DNA from: an uncultured Alphaproteobacteria bacterium
Lineage (GTDB): Bacteria > Pseudomonadota > Alphaproteobacteria > HIMB59 > GCA-002718135
NCBI GenBank assembly: GCA_902512415.1
Contig: CABXJB010000005.1
Span: 1-40,402, forward strand
Length of the DNA stretch: 40,402 bases
Direction of reading: 5' to 3'
In this document: piece after piece, positions 6,965-18,696 of the stretch
Position numbering within the stretch: position 1 is the stretch's first letter
How the letters are laid out: each line of letters starts with the position of its first letter
The notes under the pieces: model-generated
Database searches by the model: none
What the model was told of the DNA's origin: nothing
Seen by the model: the letters and a program-made list of their open reading frames with translations, nothing else
Program-made: the position numbers and the translations under genes

Positions 6965-7967
6965 ATTGATAACTAAGTATAGCAACTATACTGGAGCGCA
7001 TACTTAAACATTCTTTTTCCATATTAAGAGCTGATATATTAAAATTACCTTCAAGAATTTGTCTTATTATAGAATTTTTTTTATTATAGATTTTAACAAC
7101 TTTATAGTTTTCAAATTTTTTTTGTATTACTATTTCCTTTATTAAATCATCCAAGTTGAATACTTCATCAATTAAATGCAATTTAGCAGCATTATTTGAT
7201 GAAAATATTAAAGCTCCAATATCATCAATCAAACTATTGATTTCAATTTTTCTTTCTTTAGATACAATGCGTACAAAATCTTCGTAAATTTCATTTACTA
7301 TGCTTTGTAAGTGTTCTAATTCATAATCAGTTGGTTTTCTAAAGGGATTAAGTAAGTCTTTTGATTTTCCTGCTTTATTTGAAAATACTTTTATGGCTTT
7401 TTTAGTTTCTATTGTATTTCCAAATATGCCTGTGGATATTGATTTTGGTTGATCATAAAAAAACCAATCTGGTCCTTTTACTCCAATACTTCCAATAATT
7501 GATCCATAACTAGCATATATTTTATCTCCTGAAGACGCAGCCCAATATGCCCCTGAAGCAAGAAGTTCATTTGTATGAAATACTACTTCAATATTATACT
7601 TTTTTTTGAAGTTTGTAATAATTTCATAAAAATTCTTAGAAGCGCTTACTGTTCCTCCTGGCGAATTGATAGAAAAAATAATTACTTTAGGTGATAAGTC
7701 TTCTAAACTTTCAAGAATTGTTTTAATTTTTGTTGGCGCAATTATAAATGGATTAGTTAGATTAGAAAATCCATTATTTTCTATAATTACACCACTGAGT
7801 TCTATTAATGCTATTGTGTTGTTAGAATTTTCATCTCCAGATAAAAATATAAATTTATCATTACTATCCTTAATAAAACTTAATAATATAATGGATAGAA
7901 CTACAATAAATAGCACAGAAAAAAAAATAGCTATTGTTTTTATAAAAATATTCCAGAAAATAGCCAT
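6951..7967 (-). CDS. S49 family (SppA-like) peptidase
   Basis: FSINSPGGTVSASKNFYE, ELLASGAYWAASSGDKIYASYGSIIGSIGV motifs; N-terminal TM segment. Confidence 0.9.
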   Translation of the reverse strand: MAIFWNIFIKTIAIFFSVLFIVVLSIILLSFIKDSNDKFIFLSGDENSNNTIALIELSGVIIENNGFSNLTNPFIIAPTKIKTILESLEDLSPKVIIFSINSPGGTVSASKNFYEIITNFKKKYNIEVVFHTNELLASGAYWAASSGDKIYASYGSIIGSIGVKGPDWFFYDQPKSISTGIFGNTIETKKAIKVFSNKAGKSKDLLNPFRKPTDYELEHLQSIVNEIYEDFVRIVSKERKIEINSLIDDIGALIFSSNNAAKLHLIDEVFNLDDLIKEIVIQKKFENYKVVKIYNKKNSIIRQILEGNFNISALNMEKECLSMRSSIVAILSYQSTGC

Positions 7968-8039
7968 TTTTACAATCTATAGAAAAAATAAAAAAAATTA
8001 AAGCAAAGTCTTGATTAGATTCAAATAATGCTTAAATAA

Positions 8040-8066
8040 TTAGCACTCTATTAGCAAGAGTGCTAA
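8040..8066 (+). promoter_or_regulatory. CIRCE element (HrcA operator) upstream of groES
   Basis: TTAGCACTC-TATTAGCAA-GAGTGCTAA: perfect 9-bp inverted repeat with 9-nt spacer. Confidence 0.95.
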
Positions 8067-8107
8067 TAAAAAAGTGTTAATTTTCAATAATTTAAATTGA
8101 GGAGAAT

Positions 8108-8416
8108 ATGAACTTTAAACCATTACATGACAGAGTACTCGTTAGAAGAGTTGAATCTGATCAAAAAACTGCAGGAGGAATTATTATTCCTGATACTGCT
8201 CAAGAAAAACCTATGGAAGGTGAGGTGCTTGAAATTGGTTCTGGCGCAAGAGATGAAGTAGGTAAACTAATACCATTAGATGTAAAAAAGGGTGATAAAA
8301 TTCTTTTTGGTAAATGGTCAGGAACTGAAGTCAAAATGAACGGAGAGGATTATCTCATTATGAAAGAGTCTGATATTATGGGAATAATTACCTCAACTAA
8401 AAAAAAGAAAAAATAA
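8108..8416 (+). CDS. groES: Co-chaperonin GroES
   Basis: [40 protein letters not shown]. Confidence 0.98.
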   Translation: MNFKPLHDRVLVRRVESDQKTAGGIIIPDTAQEKPMEGEVLEIGSGARDEVGKLIPLDVKKGDKILFGKWSGTEVKMNGEDYLIMKESDIMGIITSTKKKKK

Positions 8417-8425
8417 ATAATATAA

Positions 8426-10102
<1,677 letters not shown>

Positions 10103-10128
10103 TAACCCAAAAATTTTTTGATTTTATA

Positions 10129-10157
10129 AGCCTCCTAATAAAGGGGGCTTTTTTTAT
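10129..10157 (+). terminator. Rho-independent terminator after groEL
   Basis: AGCCTCC-taataaa-GGGGGCT followed by T tract. Confidence 0.85.
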
Positions 10158-10702
10158 AACAAATTATCTATGCTACTTAAAACTTTAGAATGATCAGGTT
10201 TGGTCATAGATGACCACGAGGAATTAAGACTGCCATTTCTATCAAAAAGATATTTATAAAAATTCCATTTAGGACTTTTTCCATATTCTCTACTTAACCA
10301 ATTAAATATTTCATGTGCATCATCACCTTTTACACTCAATGGTGAGGAAGTAATAAATCCAACTTCATAATTTACTAAACAAATTTTTTTAATATCTTCA
10401 GCTGAAGAATATTCTTGATTAAATGAATTACTTGTTATTGCTAATATTGTTAAATCTGTATCTTTATAAGTTATAAAAAGATTTTGAAGATTTTCATATT
10501 GAGGAGTAAATCCACATCTTGAAGCTGTATTGACTATAAATATTGGTTTACCTTCGAATTTATTTAGATCCACAGAGTTTCCATCGATATCTTCAAAGGA
10601 AAAATCATAAATTGTCATTTTTTTTGTATATCCTGAGTTCCAATAAAAAAACATTAATAAAAAAGTAATTAATCTAATGAATTTCATGGTATTAATAGTC
10701 AT
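10154..10702 (-). CDS. Glutathione peroxidase-like protein with N-terminal hydrophobic leader
   Basis: NTASRCGFTPQYENLQNL motif, KWNFYKYLFDRNG. Confidence 0.85.
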   Translation of the reverse strand: MTINTMKFIRLITFLLMFFYWNSGYTKKMTIYDFSFEDIDGNSVDLNKFEGKPIFIVNTASRCGFTPQYENLQNLFITYKDTDLTILAITSNSFNQEYSSAEDIKKICLVNYEVGFITSSPLSVKGDDAHEIFNWLSREYGKSPKWNFYKYLFDRNGSLNSSWSSMTKPDHSKVLSSIDNLL

Positions 10703-10722
10703 AACTTATAGATAAATAGAAT

Positions 10723-11856
10723 ATGGAAGCTATCAATAGTTTTAAGAAACTTTTTTTAGAAGTATGGAATGAGGGAGTTTTTGGTCTAAATGCCTCTGAA
10801 ATCATAATAGGTTTTATTATTTTTTTAATATTTTATGTTTTACGAAGGCTATTTGCGAGATTTATTATAAGTAAATTAAATAAACTGGTCAACAGAACTT
10901 CAACTAAAATCGATGACACTGTTGTAGATGTAATTGAGGGACCTTTAAAGTTTCTCCCTATTGTTTTAGGTTTTTTTATTGCAACTTCTTACATTGAACT
11001 ATCGATAGAAGTACAAGGCTTTATTGACTTATTGAATAGGACCTTAATAACAGTTTTTATTTTTTGGTTACTTCATCAGCTAGTTATTCCTTTTTCATTT
11101 ATTTTAAAAAATTTTGAAGATAAAATTTCTAAACCTCTAGTTAATTGGACTTTAAAAGGATTAGAAATAATTATTATTGTCCTTGGTATTGTTGCAGTTT
11201 TGGAACTTTGGGGAATAAAAGTTGGACCTGTTATTGCGGGTTTAGGACTATTTGGTGTTGCTGTTGCATTAGGGGCACAAGATTTATTTAAAAATCTTAT
11301 TAGTGGCATAATGATTTTAATGGAAAAAAGATTTACTATAGGTGATGTAATTTTGGTATCCAACGAAGTTGAAGGTGTTGTAGAACAAATAGGTTTTCGT
11401 TCAACTTTAGTTAGAAGATTTGACTCAACCCCTGTTATGATACCTAATTATAAGTTTGCTGAACAATCTGTTACTAACTACTCTAGAAGACATCACCGAA
11501 GAATACGTTGGCTTATAGGTCTTGAATATAAAACAAGTATAGATCAATTAAAGCAAATAAGAGATGCTATTACTAAATTAATAAAGGATCACAAAGATTT
11601 TGCAAAAAATGAAAATGGTGGATTTTTTGTTAGAATTGATAGCTTTTCTGATAGTTCAATTGATATTTTAGTGCAGGCTTTTACCGTAACAAATGATTGG
11701 TCAGAATTTCTTAAAATAAAAGAAGAATTGGCGGTATCCATAATTGAAATAGTTGATGCAAACAAAGCAGGATTTGCTTTCCCAAGTCAATCTCTTTATG
11801 TCGAGTCATTTCCAAACGAAAAATCAGAAATTTTTAATCCAGAAAATATAAAATGA
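10723..11856 (+). CDS. MscS family mechanosensitive channel
   Basis: TM helices; GVAVALGAQDLFKNLISGIMILMEKRFTIGDVI MscS core. Confidence 0.92.
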   Translation: MEAINSFKKLFLEVWNEGVFGLNASEIIIGFIIFLIFYVLRRLFARFIISKLNKLVNRTSTKIDDTVVDVIEGPLKFLPIVLGFFIATSYIELSIEVQGFIDLLNRTLITVFIFWLLHQLVIPFSFILKNFEDKISKPLVNWTLKGLEIIIIVLGIVAVLELWGIKVGPVIAGLGLFGVAVALGAQDLFKNLISGIMILMEKRFTIGDVILVSNEVEGVVEQIGFRSTLVRRFDSTPVMIPNYKFAEQSVTNYSRRHHRRIRWLIGLEYKTSIDQLKQIRDAITKLIKDHKDFAKNENGGFFVRIDSFSDSSIDILVQAFTVTNDWSEFLKIKEELAVSIIEIVDANKAGFAFPSQSLYVESFPNEKSEIFNPENIK

Positions 11857-12863
11857 AACACCCTATAGAAAACAATAGAATTATTACTGGTTCATTATTT
11901 ATTATAGCTACTATTGCAGTTTCCTTTATTTTAAACTTTGCTCAGCCATTTTTGGTCCCCCTTGTTATTGCGCTTCTAATTCGAATTTTAATAGATCCTA
12001 TTATAGATTATCAAATAGATTTTTTGCATATTCATAGGTTAGTTGCTGTGTTTGTAAGCCTTTGTTTGATTATATTTTTATTTATAATTATAGTTCCTTT
12101 CATAGGCTCATCAGTTTTTACTTTTCTTGAATCAGCCGATGATTATAATGACAAAGTTTTAATTTTAATAGATATTGGCATATCTAAGCTAAAAGAATTT
12201 AATGTAGTAATTGATAGAGAAACCATAAGAACCTCTCTTAACGATTTACCTCTATTAGATTGGGCATCAAAAATTTTAAGTAACAGTGCTAATTTTATTT
12301 CTAAATTTGTTTTAGTAATTATTATGACTCTTTTTTTATTGTTAGGAAAAAAATCATACAACACATCACCAGTATGGAATGATATAATAGGGCATATAAA
12401 AAAATATATTTTTACAAAATTTATTACTTCTTCAATAACTGGTATGGCAGCAGGCTTGATTTACTGGTTTTTAGGTTTGGAGCTAGCTTTTATCTTTGGT
12501 TCTTTGACGTTTATTTTAAATTTTATACCTGTAGTAGGGTCAATTATTGCAGTTTTATTACCAATTCCCATCGCTATTTTGCAATATACTGACTTATCCT
12601 CAGTTCTTTTAATTATATTTTTGCCAGCTATTATTCATCAAATTATTGGCAATGTAGTAGAGCCGAAAATTTTTGGAGATGCGTTTGGATTGCACCCTAT
12701 AACAATTATTTTATCTTTAATTTTTTGGGGAATGATTTGGGGAATAATTGGTGTTTTATTAGCAGCTCCACTTACAGCAATCATAAAGGTAACTTTTGAG
12801 AGGTTTGACTCAACAAAACAAATAGCAAGATTATTAGAAGGCAAGATTCATTTACAAAATTAG
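11853..12863 (+). CDS. AI-2E family transporter (PerM-like)
   Basis: Multi-TM; NVVEPKIFGDAFGLHPITIILSLIFWGMIWGIIGVLLAAPLTA. Confidence 0.9.
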   Translation: MKHPIENNRIITGSLFIIATIAVSFILNFAQPFLVPLVIALLIRILIDPIIDYQIDFLHIHRLVAVFVSLCLIIFLFIIIVPFIGSSVFTFLESADDYNDKVLILIDIGISKLKEFNVVIDRETIRTSLNDLPLLDWASKILSNSANFISKFVLVIIMTLFLLLGKKSYNTSPVWNDIIGHIKKYIFTKFITSSITGMAAGLIYWFLGLELAFIFGSLTFILNFIPVVGSIIAVLLPIPIAILQYTDLSSVLLIIFLPAIIHQIIGNVVEPKIFGDAFGLHPITIILSLIFWGMIWGIIGVLLAAPLTAIIKVTFERFDSTKQIARLLEGKIHLQN

Positions 12864-12864
12864 A

Positions 12865-13338
12865 TTATTTTAAAATTTCTTTAGCTATATCATAACTAAA
12901 TCCTGCCCTTGCCATTTTTGAAAGTTTTTTTTGATAGTCGTTATCATTATCAAGTAAATTTCTTTTCTTAGCAAATTTAAAAGCATTTTCTTTTTCTAGA
13001 TTTTTATTATTTTTATAAAATAAAGAAATTTCTTCTTCTATTAATTCTTTATTTATTCCTTTTTGAAGTAAATACCTCTTAATATAATTTTTTGATTTTG
13101 CCTGATATTGAAGAGATTGTAATTTAGATTCAACAAATAATTTATCATTAATAATATTTAGGTTTTCTAATTTTTCGATAATAGGCTGAATATCATTATA
13201 TAGTTGGAATCTTATTTGTTTTTCATCACTTAATCGTCTAATTTTTTTCTTTAGTATAAATTCTAAATTTTTTTTACTTGAAGAATATTTGCTTAAATAA
13301 TAAATTGCATATTTTAATAATTTATCTTTATTATCCAT
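12865..13338 (-). CDS. recX: RecX-like regulatory protein
   Basis: YAIYYLSKYSSSKKNLEFILKKKI...KNYIKRYLLQKGINKELIEEEI...ARAGFSYDIAKEIL. Confidence 0.8.
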   Translation of the reverse strand: MDNKDKLLKYAIYYLSKYSSSKKNLEFILKKKIRRLSDEKQIRFQLYNDIQPIIEKLENLNIINDKLFVESKLQSLQYQAKSKNYIKRYLLQKGINKELIEEEISLFYKNNKNLEKENAFKFAKKRNLLDNDNDYQKKLSKMARAGFSYDIAKEILK

Positions 13339-13386
13339 TTTAAATAATTATATCTTAATAAGCTTAATTAAAAAAAATATTATAAC

Positions 13387-14157
13387 ATGTTTTCTTACAA
13401 TTATTTGTGTGTTTTTACTCTATTCAAGAAAGAAGTTTTTAGATTTCTTAAAGTAGGCATTCAGACTGTTGTTGGTCCTGCAATTAGTTCACTTTTGTTT
13501 TTAGCTGTATTTTCTCTTGCCTTGGGCAGATCAGTAAATCAAATTAATAATGTAAATTTAGCAGAATTTATTGCTCCAGGATTAATTATGATGACTATGC
13601 TTCAAAATTCATTTGCAAATGTTACCTCAAGTATAGGTCAATCTAAATTTCAAGGAAACATCGTTGATATTTTAATGGCCCCGCTATCAGATTACGAACT
13701 TGCAATAGGTTATATATTTGGTGCCTTAGCTAGAGGTATTATTTGTGGTTTTGTTACCTATGTTGGCATTATATTATTTATTCCGCTAACTATTTATTCT
13801 TACACAGCGCTTTTGTTTTATACTTTCATGGGCTGTTTTATGATGGGTAGCATGGGGGTAATAGTTGGAATATGGGCTGATAAATGGGATCAACAACAAG
13901 GTATAACTAATTTTATAGTTTTACCTCTAACTTTTCTTTCAGGAACATTTTATTCAATTACTAGATTGCCAGAATTTTGGCAAAATTTTGCTTTTTTTAA
14001 TCCTTTTTTTTATAACATAGATGGTTTTCGATATGCTTTTATTGGTCAATCTGATAGCGAATTATTAATAGGGGGAATTATTTTAATCATTTTAAATTTT
14101 AGTTTATTTTTTTTATGTTATTTAATGTTTAATAAAGGTTACAAATTAAAATCTTAA
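13387..14157 (+). CDS. ABC-2 type transporter permease
   Basis: VGPAISSLLFLAVFSLALG...APGLIMMTMLQNSFANVTSSI; PLTFLSGTFYSI. Confidence 0.9.
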   Translation: MFSYNYLCVFTLFKKEVFRFLKVGIQTVVGPAISSLLFLAVFSLALGRSVNQINNVNLAEFIAPGLIMMTMLQNSFANVTSSIGQSKFQGNIVDILMAPLSDYELAIGYIFGALARGIICGFVTYVGIILFIPLTIYSYTALLFYTFMGCFMMGSMGVIVGIWADKWDQQQGITNFIVLPLTFLSGTFYSITRLPEFWQNFAFFNPFFYNIDGFRYAFIGQSDSELLIGGIILIILNFSLFFLCYLMFNKGYKLKS

Positions 14158-14165
14158 AATATTTT

Positions 14166-15341
14166 ATGAAAAAAAATTTTTATAGCCACATTATGCCAAC
14201 TTATGGGGAAAGAAATTTAGAATTTGCTGCAGGCAAAGGTTGTTATTTATATACACCTTCAGGAAAAAAATATTTAGATTTTGCAGGAGGAATTGCAGTA
14301 AATTCTCTTGGACACTGTCATCCTAAATTAGTAAATGTTTTAAAAAAACAATCTGAAACCCTCTGGCACACATCAAATCTGTATAGGAATAATACACAAG
14401 AGATATTTGCAAAAGAACTTTGTAAAAAGACATTTGCTGATAAGGTTTTTTTTACAAATTCTGGTGCTGAAGCAATAGAATGTGGCTTAAAAGTAGTCAA
14501 AAGTTTTTGGAACTTAAAAAATAAAAATAAAAAAAATATAATTACTTTTAAAGGCGCTTTTCATGGCAGAACTTTTGCTGCCCTATCTGCACAAAAGAAT
14601 AAAAAATATTCTGAAGGTTTTGGCCCCCTACTAGGAGGGTTTAAAAATATACCATTTAACGACGAGAAAGCTCTAATCAAAAACATTAACAATGAAACGG
14701 CTGCAATTTTAATTGAACCTATCCAAGGAGAGGGCGGTATTCGGCCAGCTTCTCTTCAATTTTTAAAATATATCAGAGAACTTTGTAACAAAAAAAATAT
14801 TCTTCTTTTCCTAGATGAAGTTCAGTCAGGTTTTGGTCGATCTGGAAAATTATATTCTTATGAATGGGCACAGATTAAACCTGATATACTCGCGACAGCC
14901 AAGGGTATTGGTTCTGGCTTTCCTCTTGGTGCTTGTTTGGCAACAAATGATGCGAGTAAGGGTATGGTGCAGGGAAAACATGGTTCCACTTACGGAGGTA
15001 ATCCTCTAGCTGTATCTGTAGGCAGAGAAGTTTTAAAAATTATATCTAGTAAAAAATTTTTAAAAAATGTAGATTTGATATCAAGATATCTTTGGAAAAA
15101 TTTAAAAAAATTAGAAGAAACCTATGAAGAAATTATTGAAGTAAGAGGAGCTGGATTATTACTTGGTATTAAAACTAAAAAAAATAATGTAATGATTTCT
15201 AATTTATTAAGAAAACATAACCTATTAAGTGTACCAGCTGGAGATAATGTGATTAGACTAGCTCCCCCGTTAATTATAAAAAAAAAACATGTTGATGAAG
15301 CAATTAAAATTCTAAATGAAACTTTTAAAAAAATTAAATGA
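14166..15341 (+). CDS. argD: Acetylornithine aminotransferase
   Basis: Class III PLP aminotransferase: NSGAEAIECGLK, LFLDEVQSGFGRSGKLY. Confidence 0.92.
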   Translation: MKKNFYSHIMPTYGERNLEFAAGKGCYLYTPSGKKYLDFAGGIAVNSLGHCHPKLVNVLKKQSETLWHTSNLYRNNTQEIFAKELCKKTFADKVFFTNSGAEAIECGLKVVKSFWNLKNKNKKNIITFKGAFHGRTFAALSAQKNKKYSEGFGPLLGGFKNIPFNDEKALIKNINNETAAILIEPIQGEGGIRPASLQFLKYIRELCNKKNILLFLDEVQSGFGRSGKLYSYEWAQIKPDILATAKGIGSGFPLGACLATNDASKGMVQGKHGSTYGGNPLAVSVGREVLKIISSKKFLKNVDLISRYLWKNLKKLEETYEEIIEVRGAGLLLGIKTKKNNVMISNLLRKHNLLSVPAGDNVIRLAPPLIIKKKHVDEAIKILNETFKKIK

Positions 15342-16222
15342 AACATTTTATTGATATATCTGATTTCACTATAAAAAAGCTTGATTTAATTACTCAAAAA
15401 GCAAAACAAATAAAAAAAAATCCTAAAAAATTTTCTAACAAATGCAAAAACAAGACACTAGGAATGATTTTTGAGAAAGAATCAACAAGAACGAGAGTAA
15501 GTTTTACTGTTGGTTTTCAAAAATTAGGAGGTAATGTTCTTGAATTAAATAGTGAGTCTATAGGTTTTAATAAAAGAGAAAGTGCTCAAGATATTCTTAA
15601 AACTTTGACTCAGTTTATAGACTTATTGGTTATAAGAAATAACGATCACAAGCTTATAAAAAAACTTAGTACTTTAAATTCATTGCCAATCATTAATGGA
15701 CTTTCTGATTTTAGCCACCCCTGTCAAATTTTATCTGATATGTTGACCATAAATGAAAATATAGGAAATATAAAAAATAAACAAATTACTTGGATTGGGG
15801 ATTATAATAATGTTTTAAGATCTTTGATTGAGTTACAAATCTTATACAAATTTAAACTAAATGTTGTCTTGCCAAAAGAAATTATTAAAAAAAATCAATC
15901 CAAAATAATTAATAAAAATAACAAGAATTTTATGATTACAAATATAATAAAGGAAGGTGTCCAATATGCTGATTGTATAATGACTGATGCATGGGTATCG
16001 ATGGGAGAAAAATCAACCAAAAAGAAATATTTTAAAAATTATCAAGTAAATACAGAAGTTATGAAAATTGCATCTAAGGAAGCTATATTTATGCACTGCT
16101 TACCTGCCCATAGAGATGAAGAAGTTTCCTCTGAATTACTGGAAAGTAAAAGATCAGTAGTTTGGCAACAGGCAAAAAATAGAATGTTTGTACAGCAAGC
16201 TATTGTTTTAGATTTAATATGA
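15338..16222 (+). CDS. argF: Ornithine carbamoyltransferase
   Basis: FEKESTRTRVSFTVG, HPCQILSDM, FMHCLPAHRDEEVSSE; overlaps argD by 4 bp. Confidence 0.95.
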   Translation: MKHFIDISDFTIKKLDLITQKAKQIKKNPKKFSNKCKNKTLGMIFEKESTRTRVSFTVGFQKLGGNVLELNSESIGFNKRESAQDILKTLTQFIDLLVIRNNDHKLIKKLSTLNSLPIINGLSDFSHPCQILSDMLTINENIGNIKNKQITWIGDYNNVLRSLIELQILYKFKLNVVLPKEIIKKNQSKIINKNNKNFMITNIIKEGVQYADCIMTDAWVSMGEKSTKKKYFKNYQVNTEVMKIASKEAIFMHCLPAHRDEEVSSELLESKRSVVWQQAKNRMFVQQAIVLDLI

Positions 16223-16788
16223 AAAAATTAATAATTATTTTATTTTTTTTATTAGTCACTTTTGCCTGTCAACCTATTGAAAAAATAGATCAGATTGTTT
16301 TTGATAATAATCAATTTTCACGTTTCAATATCCAAACAAATTATATTGAAATTAATGAGGTTTTTGAGAAAAAAATATCTGAGCCCTATATTGGTCATAC
16401 CTTAAAAATCAGTCCATCTCAAAGAATAATTAATTGGGTAAATGAAAATTTTAAAGCAATCGGCAATGAGAATATTTTTAATGTTACAATCTTAGATGCT
16501 TCAATTACTCAAACTCAATTTGAAAATAAAGAAGCAAAAAATTTTGATGAAAAAAATCATTATGAATACAAATTATTTTACTTAGTTGAATTTAATTTAT
16601 ATGATGACTCTAATATATTATTAGCTTCAACGTTAGTAGAGACTTCTAGGTCAACGACATCTGGTCTTTATATTTCTATCCAAGAAAAGGAAAATATTAT
16701 TGAAGATTTAATTTATAAAAGTCTTATCGATATATCTAATGAATCCAAAGTATTGCTTAAAAAATATATGAGTAATTATATTTTGTAA
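16219..16788 (+). CDS. Putative lipoprotein of unknown function
   Basis: MKKLIIILFFLLVTFAC lipobox-like N-terminus. Confidence 0.7.
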   Translation: MKKLIIILFFLLVTFACQPIEKIDQIVFDNNQFSRFNIQTNYIEINEVFEKKISEPYIGHTLKISPSQRIINWVNENFKAIGNENIFNVTILDASITQTQFENKEAKNFDEKNHYEYKLFYLVEFNLYDDSNILLASTLVETSRSTTSGLYISIQEKENIIEDLIYKSLIDISNESKVLLKKYMSNYIL

Positions 16789-18237
16789 TTATTTTTTCCA
16801 AAAACTCTTAGAAAATAATACCAAGATTGTAAAAATTTCTAATCTTCCAACTAACATGGTAATAGCTAAAATCCATTTTGAAATGCTATTTATAGAAGAA
16901 TAATTTCCAGTGGGTCCTATAATTTCACCTATACCAGGACCTACGTTTGAAATAGCGGAAGCAGATGCTGATAAAGCTGTTAAAAAATCTATTCCAAATA
17001 AACTCAAAGAAACTCCAGAAAAAATAAATAGTAAGATGTAAATAAAGAAAAAACTAATAATAGAAGTGTAGGTGTTTTCAGTTACTGTTTTTTTGTTAAA
17101 TTTCATCAAAAAAACAGCATGTGGTTGTGTTAGTTTTTTAATTTGAAGCCTAACACCTCTAAATAAAATTTGGAATCTAAATATTTTTATACCACCTGTT
17201 GTTGATCCAGCACATCCTCCAATAAACATAATCATTAAAATTATAACAAAGCCAAAACCTCCCCAATTATTATAATTTGAAGAAGTATATCCAGTTCCGG
17301 TCAAGATAGAGGTAATGTTAAATGTTGCCAACCTTATTGCTTGAAATAAATCAATGTTTAAATAGTTTTTTAACCATAATGAAGTAATAAAAATAATTAA
17401 TAAAAGAAGAAATAAAAAAAGTTTGATTTGATCATCTTTAAAAATAGAAAATTTTTGCCCATGAATAAACTGAATAAAAATTACAAACGGCAAGCTGCCT
17501 AAAATCATAAATATTACTGAGATATTTTCTAGAGAGTAAGAATTATAATATCCAAAAGATAAGCTGTGATTAGAAAAACCTCCAGTTGAGATAGTTGTCA
17601 TGCAGTGTAATAAAGATTCAAATGCAGTCATGCCAAAAATATAATAAAAAAAGAAACATAAAACTGTTAAGCTTACGTAAAGGCTTGCAATTTCAATAAT
17701 AAATTTATTTATTTTGGGTAAGGTTTTTTCATAAGGATCGTCGTGTTCCATATGTAACAGCTGCATTCCTCCAATCTGTAAGGTTGGCAGTATTGCTACA
17801 GCAAGTACAATTATTCCAATACCCCCAAACCATTGTAATAGTGATCGCCAAATAAGCACTCCTTCTGATATATGTTCTAAATTAGGTATAACTGTTGACC
17901 CAGTAGTTGTTATTCCACTGACTGCTTCAAAGAAGGCATCAGTAAAACTCAAAGATGAGCTTGTGTACACAAAAGGTAAAGAGCCAAAAAGAGCAATTAT
18001 AAACCATGATACAATAGTTAATAAAAATGCTTGTCGTAGATTAATTTTAATATTTTCTTTTTTAAAGCCAACATACAAAACTAAACCAATCAAAAATGTT
18101 AAACAACTTATATAAAAGAATTGTTTCCAATCTTGATTACTATTTATTAAATCAAAAAACATTGGGATTACTAAAGCAATTGATTCAATGCAAAGAAGTA
18201 AACCAAGTATATTTAGAATAGGGCGAAAATCTCGCAT
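16789..18237 (-). CDS. trkH: TrkH family potassium uptake protein
   Basis: FFEAVSGITTTGSTVI, CMTTISTGGFSNHS, GGCAGSTTGGIKIFR. Confidence 0.93.
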   Translation of the reverse strand: MRDFRPILNILGLLLCIESIALVIPMFFDLINSNQDWKQFFYISCLTFLIGLVLYVGFKKENIKINLRQAFLLTIVSWFIIALFGSLPFVYTSSSLSFTDAFFEAVSGITTTGSTVIPNLEHISEGVLIWRSLLQWFGGIGIIVLAVAILPTLQIGGMQLLHMEHDDPYEKTLPKINKFIIEIASLYVSLTVLCFFFYYIFGMTAFESLLHCMTTISTGGFSNHSLSFGYYNSYSLENISVIFMILGSLPFVIFIQFIHGQKFSIFKDDQIKLFLFLLLLIIFITSLWLKNYLNIDLFQAIRLATFNITSILTGTGYTSSNYNNWGGFGFVIILMIMFIGGCAGSTTGGIKIFRFQILFRGVRLQIKKLTQPHAVFLMKFNKKTVTENTYTSIISFFFIYILLFIFSGVSLSLFGIDFLTALSASASAISNVGPGIGEIIGPTGNYSSINSISKWILAITMLVGRLEIFTILVLFSKSFWKK

Positions 18238-18251
18238 TTAGTTATCTTTTC

Positions 18252-18644
18252 CTAATTTAAATTATTTTTAATAAAGGGAGAATCAAGTGAAAACTGTGGA
18301 ATGACTGCTTCAAATTTTTTTCCTTCCTTAGTTTCCATTTCATAATGTCCTCCCATAAATCCTGAGGGAGTAGATAAAGGTGTTCCACTTGTGTATTCAA
18401 ATTTTTCACCAGGATTTAAAATTGGTTGTTCTCCAACAACACCTTCCCCTTTTACTTCTTGCTCTGATCCATTTGAATCAATAATTTTCCAATACCTATT
18501 TTTAAGTTGTACTTTTTCACTACTTTGATTATCAATCGTCACTTGATATGCCCATACAAAGTGCTGTTCTTCAGGTTCCGACTGATCATCCAGAAAATAA
18601 GGATTAACAGTAATATTAATTTTTCTTGTTTTTTTGGAATACAT
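18252..18644 (-). CDS. apaG: ApaG protein
   Basis: FVWAYQVTIDNQSSEKVQLKNRYWKIIDSNG...VVGEQPILNPGEKFEYTSGTPLSTPSGFMGGHYEM. Confidence 0.95.
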   Translation of the reverse strand: MYSKKTRKINITVNPYFLDDQSEPEEQHFVWAYQVTIDNQSSEKVQLKNRYWKIIDSNGSEQEVKGEGVVGEQPILNPGEKFEYTSGTPLSTPSGFMGGHYEMETKEGKKFEAVIPQFSLDSPFIKNNLN

Positions 18645-18696
18645 GATTCTTTTAACTTATGCAGGACCATTATACCAAAACGTAAGAAAGAAAAAG

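Noticed and set aside
7666-8001. 111-aa plus-strand ORF
   Set aside because: Antisense to the S49 peptidase gene.
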